Shown here: piece after piece, positions 23,376-32,619 of the stretch
Numbering within the stretch: position 1 is the stretch's first letter
Layout of the letters: each line of letters starts with the position of its first letter
Source of the DNA: Sweltsa coloradensis
Taxonomy: Eukaryota; Arthropoda; Insecta; Plecoptera; Chloroperlidae
Direction of reading: 5' to 3'
Assembly (NCBI GenBank): GCA_024449915.1
Contig: JAMZAV010000809.1
Span: forward strand, 186,001-250,000
Length of the DNA: 64,000 nt
Notes under the pieces: model-generated
What the model was told of the DNA's origin: nothing
The model's database searches: none
Seen by the model: the letters and a program-made list of their open reading frames with translations, nothing else
Made by a program: the position numbers and the translations under genes

Positions 23376-24692
23376 ATGGCTTTATTGGGAGCCGTCGACC
23401 AGTTCGATCCCGAAAAAATTAGCTGGACCAGCTATGAGGGGAGACTTGAATGCTTTTTCAAAGCAAATGCTATTACGGAATCGGACCGTAAAGCAGCAAT
23501 CCTTCTTACACTTATAGGTGCTAAATCATATGATGCATTACAATCGAGCATTGCACCAGAGAATGTAATAGACAAAACCTACGAGCAACTGATAATCATA
23601 ATAAAAAATAAGTTCGATGTCAAGCCATCGGTTATCGTGGAACGTTTTAAATTTCACCGTAGACACCAAAAGCAGGGAGAATCTCTCTTAGATTACCTAT
23701 CTGAGCTACGTACCATAGCCCAACATTGTGGTTATAACGACCTAAAAGACCGGTTACGAGACCAGCTTGTAATTGGTACAACGAACGAATCCCTTCAACG
23801 TAGGCTTCTAGAAATAACAGACTTGACATACAAGCGAACGCTAGACATGTGTACTGCCTGCGATTCTGCTGAACGCAACATGGCGGCAATGAAAATGCAC
23901 AATAGCGATAGGCTTAGTACCGATAATACAGCAGGGTCCCAGAACACCGAAGTGCATGCAGTACTAAACACTAGGCCTAAATATCAAAATCGCAATAGGG
24001 CTAAGCCAGGACCGGTAGCTCACCGACAACCACACCAACAGAACAGTTCGTGCATGCGCTGTGGCTCTGACCATCAGGGACAGACTTGCCGATTTATAGA
24101 TGCCACATGCCATTTTTGCCAAAAAGTAGGCCACATTGCTAGTGTCTGTAAAGCAAAACAGAAAAATGGAAGGGGGTATTCTTCGCATAAGCAAGCCCAA
24201 CACACTCAACAACCAAGGAGTAATCAGGCGGTAAATGAACTTAGCGTCACCAGTGGGTCCAGTGACACTACCAATATGTATGATCTTATGAGTTTGAACG
24301 TAATAAACAAAGTAGATTACTCGCTCGAAAGCACCGGTAAATATATTATCACACTGACGGTGGACGGGGTACTCCTACCAATGGAGGTAGACTCCGCAGC
24401 GGGTGTTTCTCTTATGTCGGAAAACACTTACCTTAATCTATGGGGTAACCGGAAACCGGATCTAGATCCACCAGACTTGGGGTTAACGACCTGGTCTCAA
24501 GAGTCATTGAAGGTTCTAGGAGTGACTCAAGTCACAGTTTGCCATAGGAACACTACCCACCGCTTACCTCTAGTAGTTGTGGCAGGGGCGGGGACCAGTC
24601 TTCTAGGCCGAAATTGGTTCAAGACCCTAGGCATTAATATCAGCGGCATAAACCAGTGCAAGAACAATGCACAGGCCAAAGCACCGACGTGA
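23376..24692 (+). CDS. Gag-protease polyprotein of the gypsy element
   Basis: 438 codons from ATG 23376. Residues 1-190 form a helical capsid-like domain (LLDYLSELRTIAQHCGY is typical of gypsy gag). Two zinc knuckles follow at about 226-258: CMRCGSDHQGQTC and CHFCQKVGHIASVC, both C-x2-C-x3/4-H-x4-C, for packaging RNA. A retropepsin-like aspartic protease lies at about 320-420, with active-site DSAAG (339-343; usual DSG/DTG) and the closing LLGRNW. The frame overlaps the downstream pol frame by 55 bases (24638-24692), offset by -1, so pol is probably made by ribosomal frameshifting. The frame is intact, in keeping with a recent insertion. Confidence 0.92.
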   Translation: MALLGAVDQFDPEKISWTSYEGRLECFFKANAITESDRKAAILLTLIGAKSYDALQSSIAPENVIDKTYEQLIIIIKNKFDVKPSVIVERFKFHRRHQKQGESLLDYLSELRTIAQHCGYNDLKDRLRDQLVIGTTNESLQRRLLEITDLTYKRTLDMCTACDSAERNMAAMKMHNSDRLSTDNTAGSQNTEVHAVLNTRPKYQNRNRAKPGPVAHRQPHQQNSSCMRCGSDHQGQTCRFIDATCHFCQKVGHIASVCKAKQKNGRGYSSHKQAQHTQQPRSNQAVNELSVTSGSSDTTNMYDLMSLNVINKVDYSLESTGKYIITLTVDGVLLPMEVDSAAGVSLMSENTYLNLWGNRKPDLDPPDLGLTTWSQESLKVLGVTQVTVCHRNTTHRLPLVVVAGAGTSLLGRNWFKTLGINISGINQCKNNAQAKAPT

Positions 24693-26395
24693 ACCCGAAA
24701 GTAGAATTCCCTGAGCTTTTCAAGGAAGGGTTAGGTCATTACCAGGGACCACCCGTATCAGTACCTCTACAACCAGGGCATACACCTGTGTTTTTAAAAG
24801 CAAGGCGCGTACCATTCCCACTGGTAAATAAAGTTGAGGAGGAGATTGACCGATTGCTAACCGAGAAAGCTATTTACCCTCTGAAGTATTCTAAATGGGC
24901 TACCCCCGTTGTAGTAGTACTCAAAGGGAATGGTGCAGTACGTCTGTGTGGGGACTACCGTTCAACGGTTAACTCTAATCTATTACCAGATAGGTACCCC
25001 TTGCCGACAATATCCTCTGTACTCTCAACCTTGAGTGGGGGTACGATGTTTACGAAGCTTGATCTGGCTACAGCTTTTCAACAGATAAAAGTGGACAAGA
25101 CAACTTCAGAAATACTAGCAATCAATACACATCGAGGTCTTTTTGGGGTAAATCGCATGCCGTATGGGATCTCAAGCGCACCATCGGTGTTCCAACGAGA
25201 AATGGACATAATGTTAGCCGATTTGGAGGGAGTTACGTCATTCTTAGACGATATAATGATTACCGGAGCTACCAAGGAAGAGCATGACAGGAGGCTACGT
25301 ATAGTCTTAACTATACTGCTAGACCACGGTATCAGACTCAATGGTGCGAAATGTATTTTTGGTGCACCCGAAGTTGAGTTTTTAGGCTTTCGCATACATG
25401 CTGGAGGGGTTAGTCCAACAGATGATAAAATCAGAGCTGTTCGCAACACACTGAAGCCTAAAACCAAGGGCCAGTTACAATCCTTCTTAGGATTCCTTAA
25501 TTTCTACAATGCATTCATACCGCAACGAGCTACCAAACTTGAACCTCTGTACAGTCTAGCAGCCAGTGTAACAAATTCCAAAGATGAATTATCATGGACT
25601 TTGGAGGCTGCACAAGCATTCGAGGATGCCAAGCAAATCCTCACCAGCAGGGATGTACTAACCCATTACGACAATGAGCGACATATTGTTCTGGCTTGTG
25701 ACGCATCCCCAGTCGGCGTTGGGGCAGTTCTCTCACACACGTTTGAAGACCAAACGGATAGACCTATCTCGTATGGCTCCAGGACGCTCACAGCTGCCGA
25801 AGTGAATTATTCACAAATAGACAAGGAGGCCTTGTCCATCATCTATGGGGTGAAACATTATCACCAGTATGTCTATGGCCGGCATTTTACCATCATCACG
25901 GATCATCAACCACTAGTAAGCCTGTTCAACCCTAGGAAACCTATACCAGATGTTTTGTCTGCACGCATGCTGCGTTGGACTCTCATGCTTGCAGGCTACG
26001 ATTACGAAATCATATACCGACCAGGCAAAGCACACAGCAATGCTGATGCGCTAAGTCGCCTACCACTACCGATTCAACTGGCTGACAGGGACGCACCAGC
26101 ACCACCGCTACATGAGATCTTGTTACTAGAAGCAGCGAGACACCCGACTCTCAATGCAGCTAACATAGCTGACCTCACTCTCCATGACAAGGTGCTACAG
26201 TCAGTAATCCATTTCACCCTACATGGATGGTCTACCAAAACAGAAGCAGAGTTCAAACCTTACCTTGTACGGCAGGACGCATTGTTCGTATATAATGGCT
26301 GCCTAATTTGGGGCAACAGAGTGGTGATACCAGTAACCGCAAGAAAAATGTCCTACACATCTTACACGAGTGCCACCCTGGCATCGTTGTTATGA
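24656..26395 (+). CDS. Reverse transcriptase-RNase H of the gypsy element
   Basis: A 579-codon frame, -1 relative to gag; its GTG first codon lies inside the overlap, so translation starts in gag. Reverse transcriptase motifs run in order: RLCGDYRSTVN (96-106), FTKLDLATAFQQIKV (132-146), MPYGISSAPSVFQ (168-180), and the catalytic FLDD (196-199; usual YLDD/FLDD). RNase H begins LACDASPVGVGAVLS (from 347), with further acidic positions in QIDKEAL and TDHQPL, and NADALSR near 463-469. The last 18 codons after about 26345 are out of frame: the next domain, integrase, continues in the frame starting 26308. The shift falls in a run of five A and looks like loss of one base. Confidence 0.92.
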   Translation: MQEQCTGQSTDVNPKVEFPELFKEGLGHYQGPPVSVPLQPGHTPVFLKARRVPFPLVNKVEEEIDRLLTEKAIYPLKYSKWATPVVVVLKGNGAVRLCGDYRSTVNSNLLPDRYPLPTISSVLSTLSGGTMFTKLDLATAFQQIKVDKTTSEILAINTHRGLFGVNRMPYGISSAPSVFQREMDIMLADLEGVTSFLDDIMITGATKEEHDRRLRIVLTILLDHGIRLNGAKCIFGAPEVEFLGFRIHAGGVSPTDDKIRAVRNTLKPKTKGQLQSFLGFLNFYNAFIPQRATKLEPLYSLAASVTNSKDELSWTLEAAQAFEDAKQILTSRDVLTHYDNERHIVLACDASPVGVGAVLSHTFEDQTDRPISYGSRTLTAAEVNYSQIDKEALSIIYGVKHYHQYVYGRHFTIITDHQPLVSLFNPRKPIPDVLSARMLRWTLMLAGYDYEIIYRPGKAHSNADALSRLPLPIQLADRDAPAPPLHEILLLEAARHPTLNAANIADLTLHDKVLQSVIHFTLHGWSTKTEAEFKPYLVRQDALFVYNGCLIWGNRVVIPVTARKMSYTSYTSATLASLL

Positions 26396-27627
26396 AGTCG
26401 CTTGCCCGTACATATGTATGGTGGCCAGGCATGGACAAAGACATTGAGACCTATGTGAAGGCATGCACCGTTTGCCAAGAACACCAACACGCACCGGCTA
26501 AAGCACCAGTCATACCATGGCCTACCACCGGAAACCCATGGAGTAGGATTCATGTGGACTTTGCCGGACCATTCCAAGGACACACGTTCCTTATCGTTGT
26601 CGACTCATACTCTAAGTGGACTGAAGTTCGAGTGGTGTCATCCATGACTTCAACAGCAGTGATCCGCCACCTGCGCGCACTCTGGGCCACTCACGGCTTA
26701 CCTACTACCCTTGTGTCTGACAACGGTACTTCATTTGTGTCAACAGAGTTTGAGACCTTCCTTACAAACAATCATGTACGTCACGTGACCATTGCACCAT
26801 ACCATCCGGCAACCAACGGACAAGCAGAACGAGTGGTGCAAACTGTCAAGACAACACTAAAGAAGATTTCTTCAGAGGGAGGAGACATCCAATACAGAAT
26901 TGCGAGGCACCTGTTGACTCAACACAGCACGCCGAGCACAGTAACCGGGAAAAGCCCAGCAGAACTCCTTATGGGGAGAAGAATTCGGACAGTTCTGGAT
27001 GCGCTGCATCCTGATCACACAACTACCAACCAGCCCAGAACCAGTCCTCCTGCTGGGGGTCGTACTTTCCATGTCGGAGATGCAGTCTACGTCCGAAACT
27101 ACAGTAACAGTGGACCAGCATGGATTGCAGCAACAGTATCTTCCGTGGAAGGACCTCGTAACTACCATGTCATTGGGTTGAACCAGCATAACTACAAACG
27201 ACACGTGGACCAGATGCGTGCACGTTGTACGAACGAGGACAAGTACGCAAATGTCACCACTAGTATCGGCTCAGGACTCCACGAGCATGACACGCCACCA
27301 GTTGTCAACGCTGGAAGTGCATTACCAGTATTCAATGCCCCAGCAGACCAAGGGTGGACAGACCAGGTACCTACGACGAATGGAGACCTGGAACAAGCTG
27401 ACCCTAGTACCAGTGGGCACAGAGGCTCACCGGGGCATTCTGATCCGGAACCGGGTGACCCTGGTACCAGTGAGCGCAGAGGCTCACCAGGACATTCCGA
27501 TACGGGACAAGGTGACCCTAGTACCAGTGAGCGCAGAGGCTCACCTGGACCTCCAGGACGGAGACATTCTACCCGAAAGGTTCAACGCCCTAAGAATTTG
27601 CTTAAAGATTTCATTTGCAAATTTTGA
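26308..27627 (+). CDS. Integrase of the gypsy element
   Basis: The usable part begins near 26345, where the frame takes over from RNase H. An HHCC zinc domain lies at residues 17-56 (LHILHECHPG ... ACTVC). The catalytic core has Asp84 (HVDFAGPF), Asp138 (VSDNGTSF) and Glu174 (NGQAERV); the last two are 35 residues apart, the DDX35E rule. A beta-barrel-like domain follows (GDAVYVRNY). The C-terminus carries three copies of a 19-residue Pro/Ser/Gly-rich repeat (SERRGSPGHSD type, about 27397-27560) before a basic end. Stop TGA at 27625. Separate translation is unlikely, so this copy needs a frame correction to make integrase. Confidence 0.9.
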   Translation: MGQQSGDTSNRKKNVLHILHECHPGIVVMKSLARTYVWWPGMDKDIETYVKACTVCQEHQHAPAKAPVIPWPTTGNPWSRIHVDFAGPFQGHTFLIVVDSYSKWTEVRVVSSMTSTAVIRHLRALWATHGLPTTLVSDNGTSFVSTEFETFLTNNHVRHVTIAPYHPATNGQAERVVQTVKTTLKKISSEGGDIQYRIARHLLTQHSTPSTVTGKSPAELLMGRRIRTVLDALHPDHTTTNQPRTSPPAGGRTFHVGDAVYVRNYSNSGPAWIAATVSSVEGPRNYHVIGLNQHNYKRHVDQMRARCTNEDKYANVTTSIGSGLHEHDTPPVVNAGSALPVFNAPADQGWTDQVPTTNGDLEQADPSTSGHRGSPGHSDPEPGDPGTSERRGSPGHSDTGQGDPSTSERRGSPGPPGRRHSTRKVQRPKNLLKDFICKF

Positions 27628-27811
27628 GTTATAACATTTAGCTTATATCCCTAATATTTTTAGCATGTATCTCATTAATAACATCTAATTCCTTATTATG
27701 TACAACCATAGTTGTAGATTGTCAATCAGACAATCTACCTTATGAGTGATAGTCGTAGTATTGTGTAGTATTCAGCAAAAATAATAATCTTACTAATATT
27801 ATGGTCTTAAA

Positions 27812-27831
27812 CCCAAGGGAAAGGTGTGAAG
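27812..27831 (+). promoter_or_regulatory. Polypurine tract of the gypsy element
   Basis: AAGGGAAAGGTGTGAAG lies directly before the 3' LTR start, the expected position and composition of the plus-strand primer. Confidence 0.75.
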
Positions 27832-28080
27832 TGTATTCAAACCTTGCGCCATATTTATAGACACTTCCGAGTTGTTTACTGCTGCCCCCTATACTTTGAA
27901 ACTATGAACTACGCTCTCTAGCGCATTCTCCTAAACATGGCTGCCCACCACGCCAAGCCTTGCTAGTTCTAATGTAATTGATTCATGTAATGTGCAATCC
28001 ACAATAAAACCAAGGTACGTTACAACCTAATATTGCATACCTTATTACGTATAATATGTTTAGCAAACCCAAACATATCA
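27832..28080 (+). repeat. 3' LTR of the gypsy element
   Basis: 249 bp, no difference from 22960-23208 found by eye. It is followed at once by the family C tail GTAATGTAATCGGGTACTC. Confidence 0.93.
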
Positions 28081-28156
28081 GTAATGTAATCGGGTACTCA
28101 ACACATGGCTCACTCACTCGTTTAACAACGACTTTGGCGTTTCCCTAGTATTAATT

Positions 28157-29131
28157 GAACGAGTGAGCGTAGCGAACGTAGTGATTTCCATTCGACTTAA
28201 ACGGCCCTTACGGTTTTTCTGCGTGCGTGCGTGCGTGTGTGTGTGTGTGTGTGTGTACGTTGAAAATCAGCCGAATCGCTGAACAAATTGCGCTGAAATT
28301 TTAAACGGACATCCGGTACGAGTTTATTGAGAACTGTTAACAAAATCAGCAAGATTCATTGCGATTTAAACCTACAAGAAATAATAAACTGAGAAATAGA
28401 CTTCCAATGTTTAGAAATTATTTTAACGACAATGTTTTAGATTTTGAAAAGATATTTTTTGTTTGTTTTTCGCCTGGCCGTGAAATGCCGTGTCCATGCA
28501 AGGTCAGTCGAATGTTGGACGTCAAGGTACCCCCAAATTCCGCACGTAGATTGAGTAAACCTTGCAATATTTTCACGTATTTCGTAATGCCTATGTTAAC
28601 CATAGTAGGCCCTATTGCCACAGATGATGGACTACACTGCGTTATATGCATTTCAAAACATGTTTATAATTATTTTTGAAATGCAATCTAGAAATTACAA
28701 AATCTTTCCCGACCAGGGGATTGAACCCACGTCTCCCACATTTCGGCTACAAGGGCGCTTTAGCCAACTAGACTAGGGAAACGCCAAAGTCGTAGTTAGA
28801 CGAGTGAGCGAGTCATGTGGTGAGTAGGCCTACCCGGGAACATTTGCATTTAAGTTTGATAATTATATTTGTATAGATAATAGGGTATTGGTGGAAATCA
28901 CTGTGCCGGAGGTTGCTGTTGTTGGCAGTCTTCAACTGAATATTCCGTGTGACTGCCGGGTCTTGCTTAATGTTAGATTGTTGGTCCGGGAGTTGTGTAA
29001 ATGTTTAGGCCATAGTTTAGGCCATAGTGTAGGCTAGGGAGGCCTAAGGTAAGGGGAAGAAAAGAAATGTTACCGGGTACTCAACACATGGCTCACTCAC
29101 TCGTCTAACAACGACTTTGGCGTTTCCCTAG
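28157..29131 (+). mobile_element. Helitron-like family C copy 4
   Basis: A complete unit of about 975 bp, from GAACGAGTGAGCG to TTTCCCTAG, head to tail with copy 3. It has the (GC)GT microsatellite at about 28220-28257, the CGAATCGCTGAAC block, and a tRNA-like module on the minus strand (about 28708-28788). It carries a segment (about 28884-29000) not seen in copy 2 that is shared with copy 5. It appears to be a sister duplicate of copy 5. Confidence 0.75.
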
Positions 29132-29143
29132 TTAACTATATTT

Positions 29144-30132
29144 GAACGAGTGAGCGTAGCGAACGTAGTGATTTCCATTCGACTTAAACGGCCCTAATTG
29201 TTTTTCTGCGTGCGTGCGTGCGTGTGTGTGTGTGTGTGTGTGTGTACGTTGAAAATCAGCCGAATCGCTGAACAGATTGCGCTGAAATTTTAAACAGTCA
29301 TCCGGTACGAGTTTATTGAGAACTGCTAACAAAATCAGCAAGATTCATTGCGATTTAAACCTACAAGAAATGATAAACTGAAAAATAGACTTCCAATGTT
29401 TAGAAATCATTTTAACGACAATGTTTTAGATTTTGAAAATATATTTTTTGTTTGTTTTTCGCCTGGCCGTGAAATGCCGTGCCCATGCAAGGTCTGTCGA
29501 ATGTTGGACGTAAAGGTACCCCCAAATTCCGCTCGTAGATTGAGTAAACCTTGCAATATTTTCACGTATTTCGTACTGGCTATGTTTACCATAGTAGGCC
29601 CTATTGCCACAGATGATGGACTACACTGCGTTATATGCATTTCAAAACATGTTTAATTATTTTTTAAATACAATCTAGAAATTACAAAATCTTTCCCGAC
29701 CAGGGGATTGAACCCACGTCTCCCACATTTCGGCTACAAGGGCACTTTAGCCAACTAGACTAGGGAAACGCCAAAGTCGTAGTTAGACGAGTGAGCGAGT
29801 CATGTGGTGGGTACCCGGGAACATTTGCATTTAAGTTTGATAATTATATTCGTATAAATAATAGGGTATTGGTGGAAATCACTGTGCCGGAGGTTGCTGT
29901 TGTTGGCAGTCTTCAACTGAATATTCCGTGTGACTGCCGGGTCTTGCTTAATGGTAGATTGTTGGTCCGGGAGTTGTGTAAAAGTTTAGGCCATAGTTTA
30001 GGCCAAAATGCTCCACTGAACCCTATGATAGGCTATAGGGAGGCCTAAGGTAAGGGGAAGAAAAGAAATGTTACCGGGTACTCAACACATGGCTCACTCA
30101 CTCGTCTAACAACGACTTTGGCGTTTCCCTAG
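29144..30132 (+). mobile_element. Helitron-like family C copy 5
   Basis: Same limits and internal order as copy 4. From 29760 to its end it contains a second structure: the last 69 bases (30064-30132) are repeated in inverted order at 29760-29828. The outer 47 match at 44 positions, and both ends read CTAG inward. This makes an inner unit of 373 bp able to fold back on itself. The private segment at about 29868-29990 (open frame with VEITVPEVAVVGSLQLN) matches the one in copy 4 and may be captured foreign DNA. Confidence 0.75.
29692..29768 (-). repeat. tRNA-like module inside family C copy 5
   Basis: On the minus strand, TTTCCC (5') can pair with GGGAAA (3') 77 bases apart as an acceptor-like stem. 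Between them are an A-box-like TAGTTGGCTAAAGTG and a B box GGGTTCAATCCC. The T stem and anticodon stem are imperfect, so it is not a working tRNA but a tRNA-derived, SINE-like piece. Equivalent modules occur in copies 1, 2 (twice) and 4. The A-box side abuts the inner inverted repeat at its CTAG end. Confidence 0.6.
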
Positions 30133-32434
30133 TAAAATTGTTTGAAAGATTTTCAGCCCAATCAACAAAACTCTTTATTTTGATTATATATTATATTTAC
30201 AAATTTATACTTACTCCCTTTCTCTTTACATTTTTACAGCATCCACATCCCCCTAATGGAATTTTAAAACAACACAACAATCAAACTTCTTCATTTATAT
30301 CATACATTATTTTGAAAACAAATTGTTCTTCACTCGCATTTGTTTATACTTTGTTTATTGTTTTACAGCAGTACAATTAACATCTCTCTCGTATTGAAAA
30401 GCACATAATACAGTTAGCAACTTTAGCCAGAGATATGTGGATTACCTTGGCACGTATCATTTTCAGTTGTCTTGTTTATCAGAAAATACGTCTCTCTGTT
30501 CTCATTTTTTATTATTTTTGTAAATTTAAAAGTTATGTATGAATAATTAAAGTCAAGTCTATTTTTCGCAGTTTGTTTTAATGTTGGCATTAAATACAGT
30601 ATTGTTTGTTTATTGTTTTAGTGTAGGGAATTCTGCTGCTTGTAATTATTGTGTGTTGTAATTAAGACATCTGCACACAAAATATACCCATATCTTTCGC
30701 AATTGACAGAACCATATTATAATTCAATTGATTTTTTTACGATAAATTACGAACCTTTTACAAGGTGCACTGAAATCAATCGATTAACGTAATATTATCC
30801 GTCATCATCTGATGATTGATATGACATTTTATATTTAGGCCTACATATTTTTATGACGAAGATATTTTCATTTTATGCGGACACCAATATTACTGAGTTA
30901 TCATCAAAAAATCTTGCAAAGCTCGTATTCATAAGTGCGTCGGATATCCATGCGATTCAAGTGTTAATTGAATTGTAATGTGGCAGCAAAAACAACCTTG
31001 AACCTTTGTAGTTGTCAACATATTATTGTAAACTTATTTTACTAATATTTCGTAAATTATATGTATTGAAAACACACATTCAGTAATCTGGGTGTTGTTC
31101 AAATCATAGTTTGTTCAACTAGTTTGACAGATGGATTTATGCGCGTGACTGTACACACATCCTCTTAGCGTGTCTTTTGGTGATAACCGCGTTCAGTCGT
31201 ATCTCCTTGTGTTTATCCACTAATGTAACCCTTGGACGTGAACTTTATCGGCAATAAAACTCCCAAGTTCAGTGATTCCTCTAGAACTAGGCTACGCGGC
31301 TAAGAGCCAGTTTCAACTCTACAAGGGCATTGAGATATTTAAGAATCAGTACGCTGTTCCCACCCCAAAACAATAAAATTCCCATATACCTTTGTACAAT
31401 TTTATTGTTTCCGTATGCGTGGTTGAAAACCAAAAAAATAATTTTATAGTTTTTATATTAAAAAACCATACCTCCACTTTTAAATAAATAAAAATCAAAT
31501 TATTTTAAAATAAAACAGTTCACGCAACCCACATTCCAATATTACATTACAATGTATAAAAAAAGGTGTTATTAATACCCTATCTTGATTATACCATAGG
31601 TAGGTTCTACACTATTTGATTATTGATCGTTGATCGATATCAAATCGTTGACCGATATCAAATCATTTGCTGGTATATCGATCAGTAATCGATAATAACA
31701 AGCCTGTTGAAATACCGGTATGCCATTTGGCATTTCCAGTTCAAGACAGTTCAGGGGTGTTATGATTGAACATAATCTGCTATAGTTTGACCATGGATTT
31801 ACAACCTTATTTAAATCCATGGTTTGACGATTCCAATGATTGCAGTTTTTATTTAATTCAATCATCATATTCGTTTGAAGCAGGTAAGATCACGCAATGT
31901 CCTTATCTTTTTCGTTTGTATATTTGTTAATATTTTTGCAATTTTTTCTGAATTTAGCATTTAAAATTTGTCATCCAATTATTAAACTTTTTAAACGTTT
32001 CCCTTATTCAGTTCGTATCAAACCCTTGGCTTCATATTTTTCAACCTGTTTATCTTAGTCTTTGTTGTAATTTCTTATGTGCCTATTCAGTACATCCAAT
32101 TTATGACACATTTTATTCTTTTTATTCAATGCAATTCAACTTAACAAAATTATTTTAAGTATAATTTATTGTCGATTTTTAGATTGTTGATAATTTGATC
32201 GAAATTGTAAATCTGGCCGAATATCTGCTGGTTTTCTGTAGTTGTTTTCTCAATTATTTTTATATTGTTTAATTAACTTCTCGCGGTCTATAATAAGTTC
32301 TAGTGCTGTATTCACTCTATTCCACTCCAGATAAGTTGCCAGTGATTAGACCATGATAATCAATAGCAACACAACAGTCGACTGTCAATCTCTAGTCTGT
32401 GTCCTTGTCTAATTCCCTGCTCTGTCTGCTTCAG
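30133..32434. other. Intronic, mostly unassigned DNA
   Basis: The right part of the 11.3-kb intron of the perilipin-like gene. AT-rich. A 12-bp perfect inverted repeat (ACCATGGATTTA ... TAAATCCATGGT) lies at 31790-31823. Repeated GATATCAAATC/GATCGATA words occur at 31620-31700. No exon or transposon family is recognised. Confidence 0.45.
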
Positions 32435-32619
32435 CAGTACCGGACAAGAAGGAGATGAACGGCTCCCATGAGAAGCAAGACGCTCCGGACGTCCGACCCT
32501 CTCGACCGCTGCCCTGGATCTTCTTCCTCCCCGTCCTGGTGATGTTGACGGGCACCCGCATCGCCTACGAGGCGGCTACCTCGATGCTCGGCAAGACACC
32601 GGTCACGCCCGCAGATATG
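32435..32619 (+). CDS. Perilipin/Lsd-like gene, hydrophobic-segment exon
   Basis: Acceptor region TCTGCTTCAGCAG: the two adjacent AGs (ending 32434 and 32437) form a tandem NAGNAG site. Both keep the frame and differ by one codon. Donor GATATG|GTGAGT at 32619/32620. The exon reads a polar start (PDKKEMNGSHEKQ), a Pro-rich turn, then the hydrophobic segment PLPWIFFLPVLVMLTGTRIA and AYEAATSMLGKTPVTPADM. The hydrophobic segment could bury in a membrane or lipid-droplet monolayer. Phases: in 1, out 0, matching its neighbours. The Met at 32455 is internal, not a start. Confidence 0.85.

Larger units (their letters stand above)
22960..28080 (+). mobile_element. Ty3/gypsy retrotransposon, near-intact, identical LTRs
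   Basis: 5121 bp: 249-bp LTR, primer-binding site, gag-protease frame, RT/RNase H frame, integrase frame, purine-rich tract, 249-bp LTR. The LTRs appear identical base for base on reading, so insertion is recent. The only obvious lesion in coding sequence is a one-base shift between RNase H and integrase. The gene order (protease, RT, RNase H, integrase) and the RT sequence place it in Ty3/gypsy, near the K02A2.6/Mag type. No target duplication is found (left flank ...GATCTAG, right flank GTAATG...), because the two flanks are different parts of family C. Confidence 0.93.
22667..28148 (+). mobile_element. Helitron-like family C copy 3, split by a gypsy element
   Basis: The 5' part (22667-22959) and the 3' tail (28081-28148) belong to one family C element. 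Between them sits the complete Ty3/gypsy element 22960-28080. About 600 bp expected between the two flanks in other copies is missing, so insertion was accompanied or followed by deletion or recombination. It begins 8 bases after the CTAG end of copy 2 and ends 8 bases before the start of copy 4. Confidence 0.7.
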
